A stretch of 64,000 nt of DNA from Staphylococcus borealis. GTDB lineage: Bacteria; Bacillota; Bacilli; Staphylococcales; Staphylococcaceae. How positions within the stretch are numbered: the first letter of the stretch is position 1; every line of letters begins with the position of its first letter. This document shows, piece by piece, positions 51,421 through 60,150 of the stretch. Where the stretch lies: contig NZ_CUEE01000006.1 in NCBI RefSeq assembly GCF_001224225.1, positions 1 to 64,000 on the forward strand. The letters are read 5' to 3'. Under the pieces are notes generated by a model. That model was not told where the DNA came from. It worked only from the letters and a program-made list of their open reading frames with translations, and did no database searches. Made by a program: the position numbers and the translations under genes.

Positions 51421-51456
51421 AAAAAAAGCCTCAAACTTTACGAGAAAGTTTCAGGA
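51421..51456 (-). terminator. Riboswitch-controlled terminator in the xpt leader
   Basis: CCTGAAACTTT/AAAGTTTGAGG stem followed by seven T on the minus strand, ending 26 bp before the xpt GTG. This is the expression platform: guanine binding should favour it. Confidence 0.9.
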
Positions 51457-51666
51457 TCCATGAGCGAACAGGCAATACATATCATTTTAAGATTTCAAGA
51501 AGTCGTAAATTTAAATGTATTCTTCTTTAAACACTTTATAATTTTAAATTTGTTTTATCTCATAGGATGAAGTGAATGAATATACAACCTCCAAAGTGAA
51601 ACAACCTTATACAGTATTTCTAGATAGTCATTTAAATAAACATCGTCCATTTTATGTATTGATTCT

Positions 51667-51740
51667 GAACCCATAGTCATGTCGTTTGTGGCAACATGGT
51701 AGAAACTTCTAAAGCCATATTCTTTAGATTATATGAGTGA
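51667..51740 (-). promoter_or_regulatory. Guanine (purine) riboswitch aptamer
   Basis: On the minus strand the conserved purine aptamer core is present: CACTCATATAATC, ATATGGC, GTTTCTACC, then a loop and GACTATGGG. P2 and P3 are paired (CTAAAG/CTTTAG and CATG/CATG). The C in GACTATGG is the specificity base for guanine rather than adenine. A terminator stands about 210 nt downstream. It controls xpt-pbuX-guaB-guaA. Confidence 0.95.
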
Positions 51741-51756
51741 TATAAATTATTTTACG

Positions 51757-51785
51757 ATAATAGCAAACTTTTGCTTGATTTTCAA
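51757..51785 (-). promoter_or_regulatory. Promoter of the xpt-pbuX-guaB-guaA operon
   Basis: On the minus strand, -35 TTGAAA (51780-51785), 17-bp spacer, -10 TATTAT (51757-51762), about 10-17 bp before the aptamer. Confidence 0.7.
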
Positions 51786-51906
51786 TATCATAGAAATGGT
51801 TATAAGCCCTTTCACAATAATATTTTGTCGTGTAAGCGTTTAACTAAATATTGCTCAACACTATTTGTAAACACTTCTTAATTAATTATATAATAACTAT
51901 AGTTGC

Positions 51907-51931
51907 GTTTTATAACTATTCTTAAGGGTAT
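51907..51931 (+). promoter_or_regulatory. SigB-type promoter of the general stress gene
   Basis: GTTTTA, 13-bp spacer, GGGTAT. This matches the SigB consensus (GTTTAA-N12-15-GGGTAT) with one mismatch, 43 bp before the start codon at 51974. Confidence 0.85.
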
Positions 51932-51973
51932 ATTTTTATTAAAAGTAGGACGAAAAGATGGAGGGCGATTAAT

Positions 51974-52381
51974 ATGGCAGATTTTACCGTATTAGATAAA
52001 CAAGATGAGATTTATAACGTTGTACAAAAGAAAAAAGCTGAAGGATATTCAGAAAATGAATTAGTCGTTGTAAGTAAAAGTAAATTACACTTAGATGATT
52101 TACATGATTCTCAAGTGACTTTAATTGCCACAAGTGGTTCATTTAGTGATCGCATGTCTAAATTATTAACTGGCGAAGACGGTGAAGAAGCTGTTTTAGC
52201 TCGTTATGATTTATCTGAGGATCAAAAAGAAAAATACAAAAAAGAAATCTTAGACGGCAAATTTTTAGTAGTTGCTAACAAAGATAAATCTTCACATGAC
52301 GAAGTTGAGCAAAATAACTCAGCTTACGAAGAAATTGATATCACACATTATGCGAATGAATCTAAAGGTCCAAAATCATAA
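51974..52381 (+). CDS. General stress protein (YflT/GSP17M-like)
   Basis: 135 residues, soluble. The N-terminal half ([20 protein letters not shown] ... [11 protein letters not shown]) resembles the short alpha-beta domain of B. subtilis general stress protein 17M/YflT. Function unknown. The promoter upstream is a clear SigB type and a terminator follows, so it is a one-gene stress unit. Confidence 0.8.
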   Translation: MADFTVLDKQDEIYNVVQKKKAEGYSENELVVVSKSKLHLDDLHDSQVTLIATSGSFSDRMSKLLTGEDGEEAVLARYDLSEDQKEKYKKEILDGKFLVVANKDKSSHDEVEQNNSAYEEIDITHYANESKGPKS

Positions 52382-52405
52382 TCACGATTGGATTTAAACT
52401 CTGAA

Positions 52406-52451
52406 GCCGTAAGATGCGCTATAGTAGTGCGTTTATCTTACGGCCTTTTTT
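52406..52451 (+). terminator. Terminator of the stress gene
   Basis: GCCGTAAGAT/ATCTTACGGC stem followed by CTTTTTTC. Confidence 0.9.
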
Positions 52452-52529
52452 CGTCTCATAACGTTTTATTAATGACGTCTTATTATCTAAATATGCTATA
52501 CTTAAACAAATATTCGTGGGGGTGAGATT

Positions 52530-53198
52530 ATGAAATTTCACGTGATTCAATCAATTAAAGATGCATATTATGACAAAGCAATCGCTTTTTATAATCAACA
52601 ACTAGATGTAAATTTTTATGAAGATAGCTATATTATTGAGCGATCCTTAAAAAATAATAAAACAGAAAATGATTATACTTTTCTCGTGGGCATACGAGAT
52701 GATGAAATCATTAGTTTAGCGACGGCACATTATGAAGCAACAACAAATTCAGCCTTTTTAATACACTTAATTGCGAATAACACTTCAGATTATGAAGATG
52801 TCCTCGTTAGCACACTACAAGAAATTGAGCATCAATTAAACCTACTTTCTAATAAGGTGCACGCTCGTGATATTAATTTTGTAATGGTTGAAGTCCCTAA
52901 AACAGACCACTCATTACAAGACATTAATCAACAAGCAGTCACTCAACGCCAGCAATTATTGCTATCTAATGGCTTTGAAAGACAAAGTGAAATTGATTAT
53001 ATACATCCAAATTATTCTAAAATTGAATCGCCTTTTAAAGTAGATCTATTCATTAAATCAAATATAGAATTAACTAAAGATATATACCCAGCAAGTGTGA
53101 AATCAAATTATATTTTAAAATATGTATTTGCTAATGGTATTTCACGCGATATTATCTATCCTTTATTAGTAAAAATGAATTTACGCCTACCACACTAG
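52530..53198 (+). CDS. Hypothetical protein, possibly GNAT-related
   Basis: 222 residues, soluble. The first 160 residues have an alternating helix/strand pattern with VGIRDDEIISLATAHYEATT and RQQLLLSNGFERQSEIDYIH that recall a GNAT domain, but I do not see a clear acetyl-CoA loop (R/QxxGxG/A). GGGGGTGAG precedes the start. Role unknown. Confidence 0.7.
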   Translation: MKFHVIQSIKDAYYDKAIAFYNQQLDVNFYEDSYIIERSLKNNKTENDYTFLVGIRDDEIISLATAHYEATTNSAFLIHLIANNTSDYEDVLVSTLQEIEHQLNLLSNKVHARDINFVMVEVPKTDHSLQDINQQAVTQRQQLLLSNGFERQSEIDYIHPNYSKIESPFKVDLFIKSNIELTKDIYPASVKSNYILKYVFANGISRDIIYPLLVKMNLRLPH

Positions 53199-53316
53199 GA
53201 ACACTTGAAATGAGCGATATAAAGGGTTAAACTAATAGTCGAGGTTAGACTGACGTTTCACTGACAGAAGACAAACGTCAGTGTACATAAATCAATGAAC
53301 GAAAGGACTTTCAGCT

Positions 53317-53976
53317 ATGTTAACCAAAGAATTCGCTCAGCGTGTCGAACTAAGTGAAAAACAAGTCCGTAAAATAGTCCAACATTTAGAAGAACGTGGC
53401 TATCAACTTAGTAAGACTGAATATCGTGGCCGTGAAGCTACTGATTTTAAAGAAGAAGATATTGAACTTTTCCAAGATATCGCTGAAAAAGTAAAACAAA
53501 CAAATAGTTATGATTTAGCTTTTGAAGAGCTTGAAAAGGAAAAAGACTTTTTACAAGTCATTGTTAAAGAAGACAATGAACAATTACCTGCGGATCAAAG
53601 CGCTACGCAATTAGTAGAAGAATTACGTACAGAAATTCAAAAAATGCGTGAAGAACGTCAAATGCTTGGTCAAATGATCAGTCAAGTGCATCAACAACAA
53701 ACAGAATTAAAAGAACTTCAAAATCAAATCACTGAAAAATTAGATGTTAATAATCAATCATTATTAGCTATTCAAAATGCTCAAGAAGCCATTCAAACGG
53801 CTCAAAAAGAGCAATCTGAATACACTAAAAATGATTTAGTTAAAGAAATTAATGATAAAAATCAACAATCTATCGATACATTAAAAGAGGATATTACGAC
53901 ACAATCTCAGTCATCTCCTCTTGGCAGACCTAACGATGAAAAGAAAGGTTTCTTTGCACGATTATTTAACTTATAA
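53317..53976 (+). CDS. DUF536-type DNA-binding coiled-coil protein (RacA/KfrA-like)
   Basis: 219 residues. A MerR-like helix-turn-helix (FAQRVELSEKQVRKIVQHLE, about residues 5-24) is followed by a long Gln/Glu/Lys-rich coiled coil (about 90-185), and ends in an amphipathic basic tip (DEKKGFFARLFNL). This plan resembles RacA and plasmid KfrA-like or DUF536 proteins linked to DNA segregation or replication. The tip could bind membrane. AAAGGAC stands before the ATG. A terminator follows. Confidence 0.75.
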   Translation: MLTKEFAQRVELSEKQVRKIVQHLEERGYQLSKTEYRGREATDFKEEDIELFQDIAEKVKQTNSYDLAFEELEKEKDFLQVIVKEDNEQLPADQSATQLVEELRTEIQKMREERQMLGQMISQVHQQQTELKELQNQITEKLDVNNQSLLAIQNAQEAIQTAQKEQSEYTKNDLVKEINDKNQQSIDTLKEDITTQSQSSPLGRPNDEKKGFFARLFNL

Positions 53977-54036
53977 ATCTTTCAAATAAAGCGAACAGTT
54001 GTGACACTATCAATTTGTCACAATACAATTAATATA

Positions 54037-54083
54037 AGGGTGAGACAGCATTCATTTTGAATCCACTGCCTCACCCTTTTTTA
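54037..54083 (+). terminator. Terminator after the coiled-coil protein gene
   Basis: AAGGGTGAGACAG with partner CTGCCTCACCCTT, followed by TTTTT. Confidence 0.9.
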
Positions 54084-54248
54084 TATGATTAATAATTTAA
54101 AACTTTAAATTATTTTAATTTAATTAGCTATTGTGTCTTTTCAAAAACTTATAATTTATGCTTTTTATTTCAAAGTATTGAAATATAAAATAAATAGTAT
54201 TATCCTTATAAAGTATGTCGGAATTAGAATATTATAAGGAGATTCATT

Positions 54249-55637
54249 ATGGGGACTTTTTTTACAGTTATTAATATTGTCATTATGATCGTATTCTTAA
54301 TTGGGTTATTTATAATGGCTAAAAAGCATGTCTCATTTCCTAAAAGAGTATTTACCGCATTAGGATTGGGTATCGTGTTTGGAATTGCTTTACATCTCAT
54401 TTATGGTGCCAACTCTAAAGTACTTGAAACAACTACAGATTGGTTCAGTATTGTAGGAGACGGCTATGTTGCATTACTACAGATGATTGTAATGCCACTG
54501 ATTTTCATTTCAATCGTATCAGCATTCAGTAAAATACAAATTGGTGATAAATTCGCTAAAATCGGTACTTATATTTTTATGTTTTTAATTGGGACTGTAG
54601 CTATTGCTGCTATCGTAGGAATTTTTTATGCCATTGTATTTGGCCTCGATGCCTCAAGCATTGATTTAGGCAGTGCAGAAAATTCAAGAGGAAGCGAAAT
54701 TAGTAATCAAGCGAAAGATATAACTGCTAATACGTTACCACAACAAATTCTAGAATTATTACCAAGTAATCCATTCTTAGATTTCACTGGTCAGAGAACA
54801 ACGTCTACAATTGCAGTGGTTATCTTTGCGATTTTCGTAGGCTTTGCTTATTTACGTGTGGCTCGCAAACAACCGGAAAGTGGTAGTTTATTAAAACGTG
54901 GTATCGATGCAATTTACTCATTGGTCATGTCTATCGTGACATTTGTATTAAGACTCACACCATACGGTATCATTGCGATTATGGCATCAACAATCGCTAC
55001 AAGTGATTTCCAAGCGATATGGACATTAGGTAAATTTATGATTGCATCATATGCAGCATTAATCACAATGTACATTATCCATTTAATATTATTAGCAATT
55101 ATGGGTATCAATCCAGTTCGTTACGTTAAGAAAACATTCGAAGTGCTTGTATTCGCATTCACTTCTCGTTCAAGTGCGGGTGCATTACCATTAAACATTC
55201 AAACGCAAACGCAACGATTAGGTGTACCAGATGGGATTGCTAATTTCTCAGCATCATTTGGCTTATCCATAGGTCAAAATGGTTGTGCAGGTATTTATCC
55301 TGCGATGCTAGCAATCATGGTAGCACCAGTTGCAAACGTAGATATTGATCTACCATTTATACTTACTTTAATTGGCGTTGTTATTATCAGTTCATTTGGT
55401 GTAGCTGGTGTCGGTGGTGGTGCAACATTTGCATCTATCCTCGTATTATCAACCTTAAACCTTCCAGTAGCACTTGCAGGGGTACTTATCTCAATCGAAC
55501 CCATCATCGATATGGGACGTACTGCATTGAACGTTAATGATTCAATATTAGCAGGTACTGGTACAGCTAAGCTGACTGGTAATATGGACAAAGATAAGTT
55601 TAACTCAAACGAATATGGAGATTTATCAACAAATTAA
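54249..55637 (+). CDS. tcyP: L-cystine uptake protein TcyP
   Basis: 462 residues of the dicarboxylate/amino acid:cation symporter family (GltPh fold). About eight membrane segments and two hairpins are visible. HP1 region shows AFTSRSSAGALPLNIQ, TM7 lacks the usual NMDGT, and HP2 shows GVAGVGGGATFASILVL. This is the pattern of TcyP cystine transporters rather than glutamate transporters. AAGGAG precedes the start. It is in the same neighbourhood as in S. aureus. Confidence 0.9.
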   Translation: MGTFFTVINIVIMIVFLIGLFIMAKKHVSFPKRVFTALGLGIVFGIALHLIYGANSKVLETTTDWFSIVGDGYVALLQMIVMPLIFISIVSAFSKIQIGDKFAKIGTYIFMFLIGTVAIAAIVGIFYAIVFGLDASSIDLGSAENSRGSEISNQAKDITANTLPQQILELLPSNPFLDFTGQRTTSTIAVVIFAIFVGFAYLRVARKQPESGSLLKRGIDAIYSLVMSIVTFVLRLTPYGIIAIMASTIATSDFQAIWTLGKFMIASYAALITMYIIHLILLAIMGINPVRYVKKTFEVLVFAFTSRSSAGALPLNIQTQTQRLGVPDGIANFSASFGLSIGQNGCAGIYPAMLAIMVAPVANVDIDLPFILTLIGVVIISSFGVAGVGGGATFASILVLSTLNLPVALAGVLISIEPIIDMGRTALNVNDSILAGTGTAKLTGNMDKDKFNSNEYGDLSTN

Positions 55638-55650
55638 TTCATATTTTAAA

Positions 55651-55715
55651 AAGCGTAGCTCAAACGTTACTATGTTTATTTCAAACCATTGTAATCGTTA
55701 GCTACGCTTTCTTTA
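55651..55715. terminator. Bidirectional terminator between tcyP and nfrA
   Basis: AAGCGTAGCTcAAACG and CGTTAGCTACGCTT form a long stem with A-rich and T-rich flanks. Confidence 0.9.
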
Positions 55716-55726
55716 TTAAAACTCGA

Positions 55727-56491
55727 TTATTTCTTCATTAATCCTGATTTATTCAATTCTTCTAACATATCTAAACGTGTTTTTCCACTTAAGAACCCAG
55801 CGACTTGTTCTGACCATGTTTCTTGGCGTTTTCCATTCGTTCGTTCTTTATAATAGTTACTAACTGTCTCATCATATTTTTGAATTGCTTCTCTTTGTTC
55901 TTTCGCATTACTATTATAAACATTTTTATGGAATACATGATCAAGCGGTAAACGTGGCTTAGGTGCACCATTCTCGCCCTCTGCCGGTTCTCCCACAGCC
56001 ATTCCAAATAATGGAAATGCATATTCAGGTAAATCTAAAATTTCTTTAACACGACCAACATCATTTCGTAGTGAACCTAAATAAACAATACCATAACCCA
56101 TGTCTTCTGCAGCCAAAGCCATATTTTCAGACACTAAAGCCACATCGATTGCACCTACTAACAACCCTTCTGCTGATTCAAAAGAAGTTTGCATGTCAAA
56201 ATCAACAGTTTCATTGATTAAATTGTGACGATAATAATCTAAAACAAAGACAAATAAATAGCCATTATCCACAACATATGGCTGGCCTGATACTTCTTTT
56301 AATTGTTCTTTAATGTTTGGGTCTTCTACACCAATGATTGAGTATGTTTGTAAATAACTAGACGTTGATGCACTCTGACCTGCTTCTACCAACTTTCTAA
56401 CTGTGTCATCACTTAGCGGTTTATCTTTAAATTGTCTTACCGAATGGTGTTTTTTCATTAAATCATAAACATAGTCTGTCATTGTATCCAC
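55727..56491 (-). CDS. nfrA: NADPH-dependent nitroreductase / FMN oxidoreductase
   Basis: 254 residues. The FMN-phosphate-binding start HHSVRQFKDKPL (about 15-26) and QSASTSSYLQTYSIIGV (about 38-54) place it in the NfrA/NfsA family of oxygen-insensitive nitroreductases. The C-terminal half carries YGIVYLGSLRNDVGRV. In S. aureus NfrA is induced by disulfide stress. It is monocistronic here with a terminator on its 3' side. Confidence 0.9.
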   Translation of the reverse strand: MDTMTDYVYDLMKKHHSVRQFKDKPLSDDTVRKLVEAGQSASTSSYLQTYSIIGVEDPNIKEQLKEVSGQPYVVDNGYLFVFVLDYYRHNLINETVDFDMQTSFESAEGLLVGAIDVALVSENMALAAEDMGYGIVYLGSLRNDVGRVKEILDLPEYAFPLFGMAVGEPAEGENGAPKPRLPLDHVFHKNVYNSNAKEQREAIQKYDETVSNYYKERTNGKRQETWSEQVAGFLSGKTRLDMLEELNKSGLMKK

Positions 56492-56639
56492 TCCTTCAAT
56501 CCTATTGACTATATCGTAACAATTTATTTTTTATTTTGCTTTTATAAAGAATTACTTATCTCTCATAAACCATTTGCATGATGTTCATTTTATAGTTATC
56601 ATAATAGTAACAATTTTCAGATATTTAAGGAGAGATAGC

Positions 56640-57419
56640 ATGAGCCAAGCAAATAAAGAAGTATCAAACGCCTTATTTCAAGCATATATGTCAAAGGAAC
56701 CTATTGAATTTGTAAGTAACACACACACGCTTACTGAACCTGAAGCTTATCAAACACAAGATGATCTTATTCAGCAAATCCAAGCTGAGAAGCAAGTTCC
56801 TATCAAAGGTTATAAAGTAAGTATGACAAGTGCTGCAACTCAAGCCATCGCTAATACTAACGAACCAGCTTACGGTACAATTTTATCTCATCAAGTTGTA
56901 GAAAATGGTCATGGCGTATCACTCACTACATTATTTGCGCCACTATTAGAACCTGAAATTATTTTTGAATTAACTGCTGACTTACCTGAAGATGCTGACA
57001 CGCAAACTATATTAGAAAGTGTGAAAATCGCACCAGGAATCGAAATTCCAGATGCACGTTATAAAGATTGGTTCCCTAATTTTACTCTAGGTGACTTGAT
57101 TTCTGATAATACTGCTACAGGACTCATCGTAGTGGGCGAACGCATCACACCTCTCGATTATGAAGCATTCGCAGATATTAATTTAAAATTATTCAAAGAT
57201 AATCAGCAAATTGAAACTGGTCACTCTAGTGAAGTGCTTGGAAACCCTATTGAATCCGTGAAATGGTTAAATAAAAAATTACATTCTCATGGCAAATCTT
57301 TAAAAAGAGGACAATTTATTTCTTCTGGAACCTTTATTTCTCCTTTAAATTTAGAAGAAGGTACGTATACTGCTGACTATGACAAAGTAGGATCAGTCAC
57401 AGTTAAAGTCATTGATTAA
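56640..57419 (+). CDS. 2-keto-4-pentenoate hydratase-family protein (fumarylacetoacetase fold)
   Basis: 259 residues from the ATG at 56640, which has AAGGAGAG upstream. It is like MhpD/XylJ: KVSMTSAATQ, then the metal-binding acidic residues in LEPEIIFELTADL (about 102-114), IAPGIEIPDARYKDW (about 135-149), and LGNPIESVKWLNKKL near the end. Enzymes of this family hydrate or decarboxylate 2-oxo acids. No other aromatic-degradation genes are near, so the true substrate is unclear. Confidence 0.82.
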   Translation: MSQANKEVSNALFQAYMSKEPIEFVSNTHTLTEPEAYQTQDDLIQQIQAEKQVPIKGYKVSMTSAATQAIANTNEPAYGTILSHQVVENGHGVSLTTLFAPLLEPEIIFELTADLPEDADTQTILESVKIAPGIEIPDARYKDWFPNFTLGDLISDNTATGLIVVGERITPLDYEAFADINLKLFKDNQQIETGHSSEVLGNPIESVKWLNKKLHSHGKSLKRGQFISSGTFISPLNLEEGTYTADYDKVGSVTVKVID

Positions 57420-57483
57420 ACATACGTTCCAACATTATCCTGAGTCTTAAATAAATTATTTATACACCCTATTCATTATTATT

Positions 57484-57537
57484 GAACGGAACAATGAAAT
57501 CTTCATACTATATGTGGTTTCTATTCCGTTCTTTTTA
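57484..57537 (+). terminator. Terminator
   Basis: GAACGGAA and TTCCGTTC arms with an inner GAAATC/GGTTTC pairing, followed by TTTTTAT, about 65 bp after the hydratase stop. Confidence 0.75.
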
Positions 57538-57738
57538 TATTTATTTTATTTTGCATGATTAAAAATATATGTTTAGTTGAGAATGAAAAAGGTTAATTGA
57601 TATTCAGAAGAAATGATAACACCTATTTTTCAAATTAAAAACTAAAACTTAATCACTTCTTCATTTTCTTAACGACATGTTAAAAAACCTGTTCAAACAA
57701 TGTTAAAACAGCATTTTATCGCTTATAAGTACATTAAG

Positions 57739-57766
57739 TTGACGAATAAGAAATAGCATGTAATAA
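57739..57766 (+). promoter_or_regulatory. Promoter of ahpCF
   Basis: -35 TTGACG (57739-57744) and -10 TAATAA (57761-57766), 16-bp spacer. The PerR-type box begins about 15 bp downstream of the -10. Confidence 0.6.
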
Positions 57767-57780
57767 TAATACTTAAGAAA

Positions 57781-57795
57781 TTAGAATTATTATAA
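57781..57795 (+). promoter_or_regulatory. PerR box in front of ahpC
   Basis: TTAGAATTATTATAA matches the 15-bp PerR consensus TTATAATTATTATAA at 14 positions and lies at the presumed start site. Metal-bound PerR would repress ahpCF until peroxide inactivates it. Confidence 0.88.
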
Positions 57796-57857
57796 ACAAG
57801 CAATTATTATTATGTAGTTCTAATTAATATTCACGATAATCAGGAGGAATTTAAGTT

Positions 57858-58427
57858 ATGTCTTTAATCAATAAAGAAATTTTACCATTCACAGCGCAAG
57901 CTTATGATCCTAAAAATGACGAATTCAAAGAAGTAAGCCAAGATGATTTAAAAGGTTCTTGGAGTGTCGTATGTTTCTACCCAGCTGACTTCTCATTCGT
58001 ATGTCCAACTGAATTAGAAGATTTACAAAACCAATATGACAAATTACAAGACTTAGGTGTCAATGTATTCTCAGTATCAACTGATACACATTTCGTACAC
58101 AAAGCTTGGCATGATCATTCAGATGCTATCAGCAAAATCCAATATCAAATGATTGGTGACCCTTCACAAACAATCACTCGTAACTTCGACGTATTAGACG
58201 AAGAACTTGGATTAGCTCAACGTGGTACATTCATTATTGACCCAGACGGCGTTGTTCAAGCAGCTGAAATCAATGCAGATGGTATTGGCCGTGACGCAAG
58301 CACATTAGTAAATAAAATCAAAGCCGCTCAATACGTACGTCAACATCCAGGTGAAGTTTGCCCAGCTAAATGGGAAGAAGGTTCTGAATCATTACAACCA
58401 GGATTAGACTTAGTAGGTAAAATTTAA
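57858..58427 (+). CDS. ahpC: Alkyl hydroperoxide reductase, peroxiredoxin AhpC
   Basis: 189 residues, typical 2-Cys peroxiredoxin. The peroxidatic Cys is in [10 protein letters not shown] (about 49) and the resolving Cys in EVCPAKW (about 168). AGGAGG precedes the ATG. It reduces peroxides and is re-reduced by AhpF, encoded 14 bp downstream. Confidence 0.97.
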   Translation: MSLINKEILPFTAQAYDPKNDEFKEVSQDDLKGSWSVVCFYPADFSFVCPTELEDLQNQYDKLQDLGVNVFSVSTDTHFVHKAWHDHSDAISKIQYQMIGDPSQTITRNFDVLDEELGLAQRGTFIIDPDGVVQAAEINADGIGRDASTLVNKIKAAQYVRQHPGEVCPAKWEEGSESLQPGLDLVGKI

Positions 58428-58441
58428 GGAGGCATTAAAGA

Positions 58442-59965
58442 ATGCTTAATGCTGATTTAAAACAACAATTACAGCAACTTTTAGGACTTATGGAAGGCGA
58501 TGTAGAATTCAGAGCAAGTATCGGTTCTGATGATAAATCTAAAGAGCTTAAAGCACTTTTAGACGAAATCGCTGAAATGTCTGAACACATTACAATCGTA
58601 GAAAAAGATTTAAAACGTACGCCAAGTTTCTCAGTTAGCAAACCTGATGAAGAAGCTGGTGTCACATTTGCCGGAATTCCTTTAGGTCATGAATTTAATT
58701 CACTTGTATTAGCAATTTTACAAGTTAGTGGTCGTGCCCCTAAAGAGAAACAATCTATCATTGATCAAATTAAAGGTTTAGAAGGTAAATACAACTTCGA
58801 GACATACGTTAGTTTAACGTGTCAAAAATGTCCTGATGTTGTTCAAGCATTAAACCTAATGAGTGTTGTTAACCCTAATATCACGCATACGATGATTGAT
58901 GGTTCTGTATTCCGTGAAGAATCAGAAGATATCATGGCTGTTCCTGCAGTATTCTTAGATGGTGAAGAATTTGGCAATGGACGTATGACTATTTCAGATA
59001 TCTTAACTAAATTAGGCAGTACACAAGACGCTTCTGAATTCGAAGGTAAAGACCCTTACGATGTTTTAATCATCGGTGGTGGCCCAGCTAGTGGTAGTGC
59101 AGCCATTTACACTGCTCGTAAAGGACTACGTACTGGTATTATTGCTGACCGTATTGGTGGCCAAGTTAATGATACTGCTGGTATCGAGAACTTTATCACT
59201 GTAAAAGAAACAACAGGTTCTCAATTCTCAGCTAATCTCGCAGCACACATTGATGAATATGACATTGATACAATGACAGGCATCCGTGCTACTAATATTG
59301 AGAAGACAGATCAAGCCATCCGTGTCACACTTGAAAATGATGCTGTTTTAGAAACTAAGACTGCTATTATTTCAACAGGTGCAAGTTGGCGTAAGCTTAA
59401 CATTCCTGGTGAAGATCGTTTAATTAATAAAGGGGTTGCTTTCTGCCCTCACTGTGATGGTCCTTTATTCGAAAATAAAGACGTTGCAGTTATCGGTGGA
59501 GGAAACTCTGGTGTTGAAGCTGCTATCGACTTAGCAGGAATTGTTAAACATGTTACTTTATTTGAATATTCATCAGAACTTAAAGCAGACACAGTATTAC
59601 AAGATCGTTTGCGTTCACTATCAAACGTAGACATTCACACGAATGCAAGAACTGCTGAAGTATTAGGTGAAGATCATGTAACTGGTATTAGTTACGAAGA
59701 TTTAACTACTGGCGAAATGAAAGAATTAAGCTTAGATGGTATCTTCGTACAAATTGGATTAGTACCAAACACACATTGGATTGGTGACGCAGTAGAATTA
59801 AATAACCGTGGCGAAATTGTTATTGATCGTAATAACAATACAAACGTTCCAGGTATATTTGCGGCTGGTGACGTTACTGACCAAAAAAATAAACAAATTA
59901 TTATTTCTATGGGTGCTGGTGCCAATGCGGCATTAAATGCATTCGATTATATCATTAGAAATTAA
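58442..59965 (+). CDS. ahpF: Alkyl hydroperoxide reductase subunit F
   Basis: 507 residues. An N-terminal double thioredoxin-fold domain with redox pair CQKCPDV (about 128-131) feeds AhpC. FAD motif GGGPASGSAA (about 212), active disulfide CPHCDG (about 335), NADH-binding GGGNSGVEAA (about 351) and C-terminal AAGDVTD (about 477) are intact. AAGGAGG precedes the start. Confidence 0.97.
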   Translation: MLNADLKQQLQQLLGLMEGDVEFRASIGSDDKSKELKALLDEIAEMSEHITIVEKDLKRTPSFSVSKPDEEAGVTFAGIPLGHEFNSLVLAILQVSGRAPKEKQSIIDQIKGLEGKYNFETYVSLTCQKCPDVVQALNLMSVVNPNITHTMIDGSVFREESEDIMAVPAVFLDGEEFGNGRMTISDILTKLGSTQDASEFEGKDPYDVLIIGGGPASGSAAIYTARKGLRTGIIADRIGGQVNDTAGIENFITVKETTGSQFSANLAAHIDEYDIDTMTGIRATNIEKTDQAIRVTLENDAVLETKTAIISTGASWRKLNIPGEDRLINKGVAFCPHCDGPLFENKDVAVIGGGNSGVEAAIDLAGIVKHVTLFEYSSELKADTVLQDRLRSLSNVDIHTNARTAEVLGEDHVTGISYEDLTTGEMKELSLDGIFVQIGLVPNTHWIGDAVELNNRGEIVIDRNNNTNVPGIFAAGDVTDQKNKQIIISMGAGANAALNAFDYIIRN

Positions 59966-60053
59966 TTACTATTTAAGGATAGGTGTAAGATCTTTATGAC
60001 CTTGCTTTCTTATCCCTATCAATCACTTAACCTATCAAATATCTTCATATATA

Positions 60054-60084
60054 ACAGAGACCCATGTAAGGGTCTCTGTTTGTG
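60054..60084 (+). terminator. Terminator of ahpCF
   Basis: ACAGAGACCC/GGGTCTCTGT stem followed by TTTGTGT, about 90 bp after ahpF. Confidence 0.85.
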
Positions 60085-60150
60085 TATGACTTTCATATTA
60101 TCTATGATAATCTAAACTTATACAGATAAATAACATTGGATGTCTTCTTT

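Noticed and set aside
51396..51434. ATG start for xpt at 51434
   Set aside because: It would lie upstream of the AGGAGG site, close to the terminator T-run; the GTG at 51395 aligns with the family start.
54249..55637. Glutamate/aspartate symporter
   Set aside because: The NMDGT motif of TM7 is absent and overall pattern fits the TcyP cystine branch.
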